Counted from the stretch's first letter, positions 26,141-35,950 are shown. The stretch: DNA of 64,000 nucleotides from Sphingopyxis sp. FD7 (GCF_003609835.1 NZ_AP017898.1:1364001-1428000); one strand, 5' to 3'. A program made the numbers and translations. Notes: generated by a model not told the origin, from the letters alone.

Positions 26141-26752
26141 CTACATCCGCGGCAGCAACACCGCGTCGATCACATGCACAACGCCGTTCGCCTGCTCGAC
26201 ATCGGCCTGCGTCACGATCGCCTTGTTGCCCGACGCGCTGGTCAGCAGGATCGAATCGCCCGATTTGCGCGCCATCAGCTCCTGTCCGTCGGCGGTTTTC
26301 AGCGTGACCTGCCCGCCCGCGGCGTCGATCTGCGCGCCAAGGTCGGCGGCGGTCAGCTTGCCGGGGACGACATGATAGTTGAGCACGCCCGCAAGCACGC
26401 TTTGCTGCGCCGGGCGCATCCACCCGTCGCGCGTCACCGGCGGCACTTGCGTAAAGGCAGCGTCGGTCGGGGCGAAGAGGGTGAAGGGACCGGCGCCCGA
26501 CAGGGTCTGCGCCAGACCGGCCTGCGTCAGCGCGGCGGCGAGCGACGTATGAATCGGCGACGATGCGATATTGTCGGCGATCGTCTTGTCGGCCGTCATT
26601 CCGCCCCCCGCCGCGTCCGCGCCGATTGCATCGCCCACCGTGTCCGTCTCGGTCGTCGTTTCCGGCTCGCCGCTGCATGCGGCAAGGCCGAGCGAAAGGG
26701 CGGCGGCGGTCAGGGCGAGCGAGGGAAGAGAAACAAGCTTCGCGCGCGGCAT
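26141..26752 (-). CDS. Fasciclin (FAS1) domain lipoprotein
   Basis: A 203-aa protein with a lipoprotein signal (LSLGLAACSG, lipobox LAAC) and a Thr/Glu-rich linker, followed by one FAS1 domain: SSPIHTSLAAALTQAGL, GPFTLFAPTDAAF (H1 motif), VLNYHVVPGK and GVVHVIDAVLLP (H2 motif). FAS1 proteins mediate adhesion or polymer binding at the cell surface; the specific role here is unknown. It lies inside the transhydrogenase gene group, which is unusual. Confidence 0.92.
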   Translation of the reverse strand: MPRAKLVSLPSLALTAAALSLGLAACSGEPETTTETDTVGDAIGADAAGGGMTADKTIADNIASSPIHTSLAAALTQAGLAQTLSGAGPFTLFAPTDAAFTQVPPVTRDGWMRPAQQSVLAGVLNYHVVPGKLTAADLGAQIDAAGGQVTLKTADGQELMARKSGDSILLTSASGNKAIVTQADVEQANGVVHVIDAVLLPRM

Positions 26753-26881
26753 CGGGCAATCTCCGGTTGTTAAAGCAATGGGCGGGCAGACCCCTGCCCC
26801 ATAGTAGCCAGGCGCCGGAGCAAGAAAAGGCCGGAATCGGCCGTTACCGCCGTTTGTTTCGGCGACCGGCGACCGCCACGA

Positions 26882-28003
26882 TTATCCCAGCAGCCGTTCG
26901 CTGACGACCTTGCCGCCCTGCGTCAGGCGCACGGCATTGCCGATTTCCTCATCGAGCACGGGCCGGCCCGCTTCCTTGTCCCAGAAGGCCGAGAGGAAGT
27001 TGAACAGGTTGCGGCTGAACAAGGCGCTGGTGTCGGCGGGCATCAGCGCGGCGATATTCTTCGCGCCGATGACGGTGACGCCGTGGATGCGCTTCGTTTC
27101 GCCGGACACCGATCCCTCGACATTGCCGCCGCTTTCGGCCGCCATGTCGACGATCACGCTGCCCGACCGCATCGCCCTGAGCTGTGCATCCGAGATCAGT
27201 CGCGGCGCAGGGCGCCCCGGAATCAGCGCGGTGGTGATGACAATGTCCTGCCTGGCGATGTGCGACGACACGAGCTCGGCCTGCGCCGCCTTATATTCGT
27301 CAGACATTTCGGTGGCATAGCCGCCCGCGCCCTCGCCCTCGATCCCCGCGACATTTTCGACGAAGATCGGCTTCGCGCCAAGCGAGAGAATCTGCTCCTT
27401 GGTCGCCGAGCGCACGTCGGTCGCGCTGACCTGCGCGCCCAGACGCCGCGCGGTCGCGATCGCCTGAAGCCCGGCAACGCCGACGCCCATGATGAACGCC
27501 TTGGCGGCGCTCACCGTGCCGGCAGCGGTCATCATCATCGGGAACGCCCGGCCATAGGCGTTTGCCGCCATCAACACCGCCTTGTAACCGGCCAGATTGG
27601 CCTGGCTGGAAAGAATATCCATCGACTGCGCGCGCGTGATGCGCGGCATGAACTCCATCGCCAGCGCCTCGATCCCCAGCTTCGCATAGGCATCGACGCG
27701 CGCGCGTTCGCCAAAGGGATTGAGCGCGGCGGCGAGCCAGGCGCCTTCGGCGAAGCCCGACAGCGTTGCCGGATCCGGCCCCTGGATAGCCAGGATGATG
27801 TTCGCGCCCTTCAACGTCGCGGCACGGTCGCCGACGCTCGCGCCAGCCGCTGCATAGTCGGCATCGGTAATCGACGCAGCCTCCCCCGCACCCGATTCGA
27901 TGGCAACTGCGGCGCCCAGTCCAATGAATTTCTTCACGGTTTCCGGGGTCGCGGCGACGCGGGTCTCGCCAGCGGCGAGCTCCTTCAGGACAGCAATGCG
28001 CAT
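26882..28003 (-). CDS. pntAA: NAD(P) transhydrogenase subunit alpha 1 (NAD-binding)
   Basis: A 373-aa soluble domain I subunit, related to alanine dehydrogenase. It begins MRIAVLKELAAGETRVAATP and has the nucleotide-binding MGVGVAGLQAIATARRLGAQ (in parts) and the conserved IPGRPAPRLI. It binds NAD(H). The membrane parts (PntAB, PntB) lie downstream but are separated by a fasciclin gene and a repeat. It starts 10 nt after the small aa3-type oxidase subunit IV gene. Confidence 0.96.
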   Translation of the reverse strand: MRIAVLKELAAGETRVAATPETVKKFIGLGAAVAIESGAGEAASITDADYAAAGASVGDRAATLKGANIILAIQGPDPATLSGFAEGAWLAAALNPFGERARVDAYAKLGIEALAMEFMPRITRAQSMDILSSQANLAGYKAVLMAANAYGRAFPMMMTAAGTVSAAKAFIMGVGVAGLQAIATARRLGAQVSATDVRSATKEQILSLGAKPIFVENVAGIEGEGAGGYATEMSDEYKAAQAELVSSHIARQDIVITTALIPGRPAPRLISDAQLRAMRSGSVIVDMAAESGGNVEGSVSGETKRIHGVTVIGAKNIAALMPADTSALFSRNLFNFLSAFWDKEAGRPVLDEEIGNAVRLTQGGKVVSERLLG

Positions 28004-28013
28004 ATCGGTTGCG

Positions 28014-28136
28014 TCACGACGCGATCAGGAGGACGACAACGAGCGTCACAATTCCGGTCAGGATCGTCCCGACCTTCAGCAGGCTGAGGAAACCCGAATA
28101 GGTTTCGTTCGCCGACTTCATTTCCTGCTGTCCCAT
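28014..28136 (-). CDS. aa3-type cytochrome c oxidase subunit IV (40 aa)
   Basis: A 40-residue ORF starting ATG at 28136: MGQQEMKSANETYSGFLSL, then a single transmembrane helix (VGTILTGIVTLVVVLLIAS). The ETYSGF motif before one helix is the signature of the bacterial aa3 oxidase subunit IV family (PF07835). The subunit normally binds cytochrome c oxidase, whose genes are not in this window; it lies just ahead of pntAA. It is shorter than usual gene-calling cut-offs and easily missed. Confidence 0.85.
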   Translation of the reverse strand: MGQQEMKSANETYSGFLSLLKVGTILTGIVTLVVVLLIAS

Positions 28137-28339
28137 CGTTTTTCCCCTTCACCCGTCCCGGTGACCACGCCCAGCGCGCCGCCCGGTATCGCCAGAATCG
28201 GCCGTCGCGCCGGTCTTAGCCACGCCCATGACGATGCTCAATAGCCGGTTTGGCGTGTTCGGGCTGACATGGCAAAAGGCGAACGGCCTTAATCGCCCTT
28301 TTACCCCTCGCGGATAGAAAGGGCGTTCACATCAGCAAT

Positions 28340-29806
28340 ATGATGCTCAGCGCTCCAGGGGGCAGGTTCGATACCATGGCAAGCACGCGCGACACGCGAA
28401 CGGTGATGATCGTCGACAGCGAGCCTGCGCAGCAGCGCTTTCTCTCGGCGCTCGTGTCGCGTGGCGGCTGGCGCAGCGTCATCGCCGCCGACACCGACAC
28501 CGCCCTCGCCAGGCTCGGCACGCAGGAGGGGATGGCGCTCGACGCCGTGCTCATCGACCAGGGCGCGCCGGGCATGGACATCGCCCAGTTCGTCATCGAA
28601 CTGCGCCGCTGGCGCCCCGCGATCCCGCTCGTCGTCATCACGATGCGCAACGGCGTCGAGGTCGCGGTCGCCGCGATGCGCGCCGGGGCGAGCGATTTTG
28701 TTCAGAAGCCCATCGCCCCCGATCGGCTGCTCGAAGCGCTCGACCGCGTGATGGCCGACGGCGGCCCGCAGGGCGAACTGCGCCCGCTCACCGAAAAGCT
28801 GCGCGCGCCGCTCGCGTTCGAGGAAATCATCGGCTCGAGCCCCAATTTCCGCAGCGCGCTCGCCATCGCCGCCAAGGCCGCGCGCGCGCGCGTGCCGGTG
28901 ATGATCAACGGCAAGCCCGGAACCGGCAAGGAGGTCTTTGCGCGGGCGATCCATGGCGCCAGCCCGCGCGCGCGCGGGCAGCTCGTCATGGTCGATTGTT
29001 CGGCGGTGTCGCCGGGCCTCATCGGATCAGGGCTGTTCGGCCACGAACGCGGCGCCTTTCCCGGCGCCTTCGACCGCCAGATCGGCCGACTTGTGCAGGC
29101 CGACGGCGGCAGCATCATCATCGACCATGTCGAGTGCATCCCGCTCGACACGCAGGCCAAGCTCGTCGAGTTTCTGAACACGGGCGAAGTGCAGATGATC
29201 GGCGGGTCGATCCGCCAGACCGTCGATGTGCGGATCATCGCGACCAGCGCCAGCCCGCTCGACAAGCTCATCGAGGCAGGCCATTTCCGCGAAGACCTGT
29301 TTTATGCGCTGTCGAGCGCGCAGCTCACCCTGCCCTCGCTCAGCGAACGCCGTGGCGATGTCGGCCCGCTCGCGCGCCACCTGCTCGCGCGCATTGGCGG
29401 GTTGCCGGGCATGGGGCCGATCGGCATCACCGACGATGCGCTGCGGCTGCTCGCCGCCTATGCGTGGCCGGGCAATGTCCGCCAGTTGCAGGACGTGCTG
29501 TTCCGCGCCGCGGTCGGCAGCACCACCGACGTCCTGACCGCCGCCGACTTCCGCGCGATCGAGGCGACGCTCGGCGGCGGCAGCGCCAGCGACGGCGAGG
29601 TTGCGATCAACGGCGAGGCGATCGGCGTGACGCTCTACCTGCCCGACGGCAATTTGCGCCCGCTCGAGGAAATCGAGGCCGACGTGATCCGCCTCGCCAT
29701 CGGCCACTACCGCGGCCGCATGAGCGAAGTCGCGCGCCGCCTCGGCATCGGCCGCTCGACGCTCTATCGCAAATTGAGCGACCTCGGGATCGACACGGCG
29801 GCGTGA
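28340..29806 (+). CDS. NtrC-like response regulator with altered sigma-54 contact and Walker B motifs
   Basis: A 488-aa protein (an ATG at 28376 would give 476). Domains: receiver (acid D26, phospho-Asp D73, K123), AAA+ (Walker A GKPGTGKE 191-198), and a Fis-type HTH at the C-terminus (EVARRLGIGRSTLYRKLSDL). Two signature sites differ from active sigma-54 activators: GAFTGA is GAFPGA (238-243) and the Walker B D-E pair is D-H (IIIDHVE, 262-263). It may therefore act without sigma-54, for example as a repressor or a DNA-binding response regulator. No kinase gene is adjacent. Confidence 0.85.
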   Translation: MMLSAPGGRFDTMASTRDTRTVMIVDSEPAQQRFLSALVSRGGWRSVIAADTDTALARLGTQEGMALDAVLIDQGAPGMDIAQFVIELRRWRPAIPLVVITMRNGVEVAVAAMRAGASDFVQKPIAPDRLLEALDRVMADGGPQGELRPLTEKLRAPLAFEEIIGSSPNFRSALAIAAKAARARVPVMINGKPGTGKEVFARAIHGASPRARGQLVMVDCSAVSPGLIGSGLFGHERGAFPGAFDRQIGRLVQADGGSIIIDHVECIPLDTQAKLVEFLNTGEVQMIGGSIRQTVDVRIIATSASPLDKLIEAGHFREDLFYALSSAQLTLPSLSERRGDVGPLARHLLARIGGLPGMGPIGITDDALRLLAAYAWPGNVRQLQDVLFRAAVGSTTDVLTAADFRAIEATLGGGSASDGEVAINGEAIGVTLYLPDGNLRPLEEIEADVIRLAIGHYRGRMSEVARRLGIGRSTLYRKLSDLGIDTAA

Positions 29807-29865
29807 CGCCGCTCGAGAAAATCTGCGCCGCGGTTGAATCCGTCCTATCTTGCAGTTCCCATATC

Positions 29866-30480
29866 CTATGGCACCGGATTGCAGGGTGGCCCAGCGCCTC
29901 GCGGTCGACTGCATCCGCATGCAGGATCAGGCGGACCACCGCCGCCACATGCCCCGCACGGCATCGGATCCTGGCCGCGTTCAAGGACGGACACTGCTGG
30001 CCACACCTGCGACGACGGCTCGGTTCCGGTTATTTCTCGATATAAATCCAGCGTTCTTCGATAACCTTCCGCCGAATCGGAGGGCTTCCGAACGACCTTG
30101 TTGATGCGGTCCCGCAATCGTCCTTCCTCACCGGGCACATGATGCAGGAAATAACCGAAAACAGCGTTGCAGAACTCCGCATATCGTTCCGTAAACAGAA
30201 TGAACGTGTGCCAAAACTCGTCGATGTCGCCGGTGATAATCCATTCATGCTCTTTGTAACTGTGTGCCAGGCAAAGATATTTGACCGTTTCCGCAGCGAC
30301 GAGATTAGCTCGTGCCCGTGTTGCGAGATTCTTGTTCATATACCGGACTTTCACGATATCGAAATCGATCTCGCTCGCTTTCTGTATCGCGCGCCGGTAG
30401 TGCTCCTTGACGCCATCATCTACCGCAACCATTCGCCATCCCCCCACAAAATGCCGAATACTCAGGTTAATGTGCGGCAA
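29866..30480 (-). CDS. Glycine-rich-domain-type (GRDP-like) protein, low-GC gene
   Basis: A 204-aa protein (an internal ATG at 30432 is an alternative). The core matches the bacterial GRDP-like family (PF07173, recalled): KYLCLAHSYKEHEWIITGDI, DEFWHTFILFTERYAEFC and FGYFLHHVPG, containing its H and W residues. The C-terminal tail is Cys/Gly/Pro rich (CGACGGGGPPDPACGC). Base composition of most of the gene is near 50% GC, well below its neighbours, which suggests recent acquisition. Function unknown. Confidence 0.75.
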   Translation of the reverse strand: MPHINLSIRHFVGGWRMVAVDDGVKEHYRRAIQKASEIDFDIVKVRYMNKNLATRARANLVAAETVKYLCLAHSYKEHEWIITGDIDEFWHTFILFTERYAEFCNAVFGYFLHHVPGEEGRLRDRINKVVRKPSDSAEGYRRTLDLYREITGTEPSSQVWPAVSVLERGQDPMPCGACGGGGPPDPACGCSRPRGAGPPCNPVP

Positions 30481-30543
30481 TCTCGAGTCAATCGGTCTCC
30501 CGCAGGTGGCTAAACGCAGTCGACATCGCCTGCAGCGAGCAGC

Positions 30544-31674
30544 TCAACCGGTCAACGCCGTATCCCTAAGCCCCCGCCACACCCGCAGCGCTTGCCGGTT
30601 CTCGGCAATGTCATGCACGCGCAGCAGCTGCGCGCCCTGCGCCGCCGCCTGATAATGCAGCGCGACCGTCCCACCGAGCCGCTGATCGGCCGCCGCTTCA
30701 TTGTCGAGCGCGCCGATCAATCTCTTGCGGCTCGCGCCGAACAGGATCGGGCAGCCGAGCGTGTGGAACAGCGCAAGGCCGTTCACGAGCGCCAGATTGT
30801 CGCCGACGCCCTTGCCGAACCCGATACCCGGATCGACGATGATCTTCGCCGGGTCGACCCCCGCCGCCTTGCACGCGGCAACGCGCTCGGCGAGCATGTC
30901 GTAGACGTCGAACAGGGCGTGCGCATAGGTCGCGCCCTCATGCGGATCGCTCTTCGCCGACGGAGCGTGCATCAGCACCACCGGGCAGCCCGCCTGCACC
31001 ACCACCTCTATCGCGCGGTCGTCGTAGCGCAGCGCCGAAATATCGTTGACGATGCCCGCCCCCGCCGCGAGCGCGGCTTCCATAACGGCCGCCTTGCGCG
31101 TGTCGATCGACACTGCGACGCCGCCTTTGGCCAGCGCCGCAACGACGTCCTCGATCCGCTGGATCTCGTCGCCTTCCCAGATAAGCGGCGCGCCGGGCCG
31201 CGTCGATTCGCCGCCCACGTCGATGATCGCCGCGCCCGCCGCGCCCATTGCGAAGCCCGCATCGATCGCCGCCGCGGCGTCGATATGCTTGCCGCCATCG
31301 GAAAAGCTGTCGGGGGTGACGTTCAAAATACCCATCAGCTGGGGTTCGCCGAGCCGGATCGAGCGTTCGCCGAGCTGGAGATTGCCGCGCGGCCGCGCGA
31401 CGCCCGCGCGCTGCGCTTCTGCCGCTTCACCCAGCCGGTCGGGCATCGCCGCGATCCAGTCGTCGAGTTCGGCCACGGGCACCACCGCCGATTTGACCGC
31501 GTCATTGTTGCGCAGGCTGACGTGCCATGCCGCGAACCAGACCATCGTGTCGGCGATGCGCAGCGCGCCCTCGTCCAGCTCGTGCGGGCGGTCGATGAAG
31601 CAGGTGGGGCGGAGGTAGACGCGCGCATCCTCCCACGTCTGGCCGAGGTCGGGCTTGGTGAGTGGCTGGAACAT
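30544..31674 (-). CDS. folP: Dihydropteroate synthase with N-terminal extension
   Basis: Joins p-aminobenzoate to 6-hydroxymethyl-dihydropterin diphosphate in folate synthesis. The catalytic domain begins near residue 112 with LMGILNVTPDSFSDGGKH and has IIDVGGESTRPGA, VSIDTRKAAVMEAAL, IIVDPGIGFGKG and LFGASRKRLIG. Total length is 376 aa versus about 280 for typical enzymes: the extra ~110 N-terminal residues (MFQPLTKPDLGQTWEDARVY...) form a separate region that I cannot assign. Confidence 0.93.
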   Translation of the reverse strand: MFQPLTKPDLGQTWEDARVYLRPTCFIDRPHELDEGALRIADTMVWFAAWHVSLRNNDAVKSAVVPVAELDDWIAAMPDRLGEAAEAQRAGVARPRGNLQLGERSIRLGEPQLMGILNVTPDSFSDGGKHIDAAAAIDAGFAMGAAGAAIIDVGGESTRPGAPLIWEGDEIQRIEDVVAALAKGGVAVSIDTRKAAVMEAALAAGAGIVNDISALRYDDRAIEVVVQAGCPVVLMHAPSAKSDPHEGATYAHALFDVYDMLAERVAACKAAGVDPAKIIVDPGIGFGKGVGDNLALVNGLALFHTLGCPILFGASRKRLIGALDNEAAADQRLGGTVALHYQAAAQGAQLLRVHDIAENRQALRVWRGLRDTALTG

Positions 31675-31689
31675 GCTTATCCTCTATCC

Positions 31690-31781
31690 GTCATTGCGAG
31701 CGAAGCGAAGCAATCTCCAGCCAAACGGACACGCGTGCCGGTGGCTGGAGATTGCTTCGTCGCTCCGCTCCTCGCAATGAC
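31690..31781. repeat. Palindromic extragenic repeat, family A copy 4
   Basis: GTCATTGCGAGCGAAGCG...AGCAATCTCCAGC with inverted GGAGATTGCTTCG...CGCAATGAC end; fills the ccrM-folP gap. Confidence 0.85.
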
Positions 31782-31790
31782 GTTTGATTG

Positions 31791-32933
<1,143 letters not shown>

Positions 32934-32967
32934 TCACCCCGCTCTTCGATCGAAAGAAGCCCCTGAT

Positions 32968-33119
32968 GAGTCCGGCGGACTCCGCCGTCAAGCCAGGGAT
33001 TCTAGGGATTCCCGGTGTCATAATGGTTAACGGGACGGGAACGAAACGAGTCCCCCACGACATATGGAGTCCGCCGCGACGCGGAGACTCAACCACTGGT
33101 GGTGTGGCGGCAAGGACTC
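32968..33119 (-). promoter_or_regulatory. ccrM promoter region: eight GANTC sites and a CtrA-like half-site
   Basis: GANTC occurs at 32968, 32978, 32998, 33007, 33048, 33067, 33086 and 33115, eight sites in 152 bp where about half a site is expected by chance at this GC content. On the minus strand TTAACCAT (33023-33030) matches the CtrA half-site. In Caulobacter, ccrM transcription depends on CtrA and on GANTC methylation; this arrangement suggests that the enzyme here also senses its own product. It lies between ccrM and the SDR gene. Confidence 0.75.
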
Positions 33120-33169
33120 ACCGGTGAAAAAATAAAGTCCTCTCCACTGAAGGAAAGGGGATCGGGCCA

Positions 33170-34066
33170 TCATATCCCCGGATCCACCCCGGTCAGCTCG
33201 ATCGACCGTTCCCACAGTTCGCGCGCCAGCTTCGGATCGCGCGCCGCGCGGCTTGCGCGCGCCGGGCCCGACCGCCCCGTCACTTCGCCCAGTCCCTGCG
33301 GCCCCAGATAATCGCCGCCCTGCACATGCGCCCCGGTGGCCGCTTGCAAGGTCGGCCACGCCCCCTGCGCCGCGCTGTTGAAAAAGGGCGCGGCGAGCGG
33401 CGTCATGTAGCGGAGCGGCAACGGCAGATGCCGCTGCAATTCGGTGAGTGCGACGCCGGGATGGCATCCGATCGCCTGCGTCGCGCGCCCCGCGGCGCCC
33501 AGCCGTCGGTCGAGCTCGAACATATGGAGCAGATTCGCCAGCTTGCTCATCTGATAGCGCGCCCAGTTGTGATAGCTGCGCGACGCCGACAGGTCGCTGT
33601 AATCCATCGCGCCGCTCTTGTGCGCGATGCTGCCGGTGATGACGATGCGGTCGTCGACGTGGGCGTGAACCAGCCCGGTGAAGGCGAAAGGGCCAAGATG
33701 GTTGACCCCGAATTGCAGTTCGTAACCCTGCTTCGTCAGCATCCGCGGCGGGATCATCACGCCGGCATTGTTGACCAGCACGTCGATCCGTGGCCCCGCG
33801 AGCACCGCCGCGGCTGCGTCCCTCACCTGATCGAGATCGGCGAGGTCGAGCGGCTGGAACGACAGCTCGGCATTGGCCAGATCGCTGCGGATTCGTGCCA
33901 TGGCAGCTTCGGCCTTTTCCGCATCGCGGCATGCGAGCACAACATGCGCACCGCGCGCTGCCAGCGTTCGCACGACCTCGAACCCGATGCCGGCATTGGC
34001 GCCGGTGACCAGAAAGCGCCGTCCGATTTGCTGCCCGACGTCGTCGGCGGAAAATCCCCTGCTCAT
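33170..34066 (-). CDS. Short-chain dehydrogenase/reductase (retinol-dehydrogenase-like)
   Basis: A 298-aa NAD(P)-dependent SDR. Cofactor motif RRFLVTGANAGIGFEVVR, an NNAGVM motif, and the catalytic Y-x3-K in WARYQMSKLANLL with the serine in ITGSIAHKSG. The long sequence resembles the retinol dehydrogenase/protochlorophyllide reductase-like subgroup. Substrate unknown. It ends ahead of the ccrM promoter cluster on the same strand; a 239-nt gap separates the two genes. Confidence 0.9.
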   Translation of the reverse strand: MSRGFSADDVGQQIGRRFLVTGANAGIGFEVVRTLAARGAHVVLACRDAEKAEAAMARIRSDLANAELSFQPLDLADLDQVRDAAAAVLAGPRIDVLVNNAGVMIPPRMLTKQGYELQFGVNHLGPFAFTGLVHAHVDDRIVITGSIAHKSGAMDYSDLSASRSYHNWARYQMSKLANLLHMFELDRRLGAAGRATQAIGCHPGVALTELQRHLPLPLRYMTPLAAPFFNSAAQGAWPTLQAATGAHVQGGDYLGPQGLGEVTGRSGPARASRAARDPKLARELWERSIELTGVDPGI

Positions 34067-34093
34067 CGCCTTCCCCTCTCAGGCTGCGGGCGG

Positions 34094-34648
34094 TCAGACC
34101 AGCTGCAATTGCGCGACCGGGGCAAAACTGATCCGGTGGTGCGGCGTCGGCCCATACTGGCGCAGCGCCGCAAGATGCTGCGCCGTACCATAGCCCATGT
34201 TGCTCTCCCAGCCAAAAGCCGGATAATCGCGTGCCGCCGCGACCATCAGGCGGTCGCGATGCTGCTTGGCCAGGATGCTGGCCGCCGAAATGCAGGGATG
34301 CAGTCCATCGCCGCCCACGATCGCGCGCGCCTTGTAGCGCCAGCGGGGCAGCCGGTTGCCATCGACCAGGATTTCGGCGGGATCGAACTCCAGCGCCTCG
34401 ACCGCGCGGGTCATCGCGAGGAAGGTCGCCTGCAATATGTTAACGCTGTCAATTTCGGCAACGCTGGCCTCGCCGATGCCCCAGCGGCAGCGTGCCCGGA
34501 TTTCGGCTTCCAACGCACTGCGGCGTTTGGCGGAGAGCTTTTTGGAATCATCAAGCCCCGCGATACCCCCCTCGCACAGCAACACCGCCGCCGCGACCAC
34601 CGGCCCGGCAAGCGGCCCGCGCCCGGCTTCATCGACGCCCACGATCAT
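34094..34648 (-). CDS. rnhB: Ribonuclease HII
   Basis: Removes RNA from RNA-DNA hybrids and single ribonucleotides from DNA. 184 aa; catalytic acids in [25 protein letters not shown] and the C-terminal [21 protein letters not shown] (in parts). The ATG at 34648 follows GGGGGAAAT; the open frame upstream is translation of a family E repeat, so the longer form is rejected. 27 nt ahead of the SDR gene on the same strand. Confidence 0.95.
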   Translation of the reverse strand: MIVGVDEAGRGPLAGPVVAAAVLLCEGGIAGLDDSKKLSAKRRSALEAEIRARCRWGIGEASVAEIDSVNILQATFLAMTRAVEALEFDPAEILVDGNRLPRWRYKARAIVGGDGLHPCISAASILAKQHRDRLMVAAARDYPAFGWESNMGYGTAQHLAALRQYGPTPHHRISFAPVAQLQLV

Positions 34649-34651
34649 ATT

Positions 34652-34787
34652 TCCCCCTCCCGCTTGCGGGAGAGGCAGCGAGACTTGCGAGCTTGCTCGC
34701 CAGTCACAGCGGGGTGGGCCATCGGAGAGGCAGGAGCTCGCCGCGCTCGCTCGCACCCCCAACCCTTCCCGCAAGCGGGAGGGGAAA
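34652..34787. repeat. Palindromic extragenic repeat, family E copy 3
   Basis: CCCTCCCGCTTGCGGGAG at one end and CCCGCAAGCGGGAGGGG at the other, with the GCGGGGTGGGC unit between. Abuts the 3' end of thiD, which ends in the repeat flank. Confidence 0.8.
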
Positions 34788-35930
34788 TCATACCCGCCAC
34801 GGCGGATACCTCCGATACTCGCCCGCCTGATACAGGCACAGCCGGTTGCCCGCCGGATCGGTCAGCCACGCCTCGCGCCAGCCCCAATCCTCGTCCTTCG
34901 GCATCTGGTCGAACCGCACCCCGCGCCGCGCCAGATAGGCGACCCACGCATCGAGCGCGCCGCTCTCCAGATACGTCGCCGCACCGCCTGACTTGGCATC
35001 GCCGACATGGACCGACAAGGTGACCCCGTTCGCTGCCTCGAACCGCGCGTAACCATTGTCGGGGCTATCGACGATCTGCGTCAGTCCGAGCTGCCTGTAG
35101 AAAGCAACCGACGCGGCATAGTCCCGCGCTGGCAGCGTGATCTGGTTGAGCGCGGGTCCGGTGAACAGCCCGTCGTTGCGCACCATCTGCTGGCCCATCG
35201 GGCCATGCCCCTGTCCCAGCCCCGGCGCATCGAGCAGCGCCAGCCGGACGAAGTCGCGCGCGCGCGCGATCGCGGGTTCGAGCGGCATTCCCTGCGCGAG
35301 ACCGGTCGCGATCGCGCTCGCCAGCGTGCAGCCGGTGCCGTGGCTGTGCGGCGTGTCGATCCGTGGCGCTTCCCAGCGGGCGACCTCGCCCTCGCCCGGT
35401 TCGAGCAGTCGGTCGGTCACCGTCTCCTCCGCCCCATGGCCGCCCTTGACCAGCAACGAACAGCCATGCGCGAGCACGGCTTCTTCGCCGCCCAGCGCCT
35501 CAAGCTCGGGCAGGTTCGGCGTCGCGACCATTGCGCGCCGCAGCAGCGCATGGAAGGCGTCGATCGTTGCCGCGTCGGCCAGCACCGAGCCGCTCGTCGC
35601 GACCATAACCGGGTCGAATACCAGCGCGGCATCGGCCAGGTCGGGCCGCGCCAGCCGCTCCGCCACCGCCGCCGCGGTTTCGGCGCCACCGATCATGCCA
35701 ATCTTGACAGCGTCAACACCGATGTCGGCCACGACGCTGTCGATCTGCGCCAGCACCATGTCGGTCGGCACCGGATGCACGCCCTGCACGCCCAGCGTAT
35801 TTTGCGCGGTGATCGCGGTGATCGCGGTCATCGCATGACCGCCCAGCATCGTCACCGCCTTGACGTCGGCCTGGATACCCGCGCCGCCGCCGCTGTCCGA
35901 TCCGGCGATGATCAGCACGCGGGGGGTCAT
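34788..35930 (-). CDS. thiD: Hydroxymethylpyrimidine (phosphate) kinase fused to a VOC/glyoxalase-like domain
   Basis: Residues ~1-262 are Thi[21 protein letters not shown], the KIGMIG segment, [11 protein letters not shown] and the [12 protein letters not shown] anion hole. It phosphorylates HMP then HMP-P in thiamine synthesis. Residues ~270-380 form a second domain: [40 protein letters not shown] (in parts) and [14 protein letters not shown], a typical VOC beta-alpha-beta-beta-beta unit with a terminal Glu/Gln metal site position. Usual ThiD is ~265 aa; the 380-aa fusion is unusual. Confidence 0.88.
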   Translation of the reverse strand: MTPRVLIIAGSDSGGGAGIQADVKAVTMLGGHAMTAITAITAQNTLGVQGVHPVPTDMVLAQIDSVVADIGVDAVKIGMIGGAETAAAVAERLARPDLADAALVFDPVMVATSGSVLADAATIDAFHALLRRAMVATPNLPELEALGGEEAVLAHGCSLLVKGGHGAEETVTDRLLEPGEGEVARWEAPRIDTPHSHGTGCTLASAIATGLAQGMPLEPAIARARDFVRLALLDAPGLGQGHGPMGQQMVRNDGLFTGPALNQITLPARDYAASVAFYRQLGLTQIVDSPDNGYARFEAANGVTLSVHVGDAKSGGAATYLESGALDAWVAYLARRGVRFDQMPKDEDWGWREAWLTDPAGNRLCLYQAGEYRRYPPWRV

Positions 35931-35950
35931 CGAACGGCCCTAAAGCTGCC

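Noticed and set aside
33027..33932. Alternative minus-strand frame overlapping the SDR gene
   Set aside because: The SDR frame 33170-34066 has cofactor and catalytic motifs; the other frame has none and runs through the GANTC cluster.
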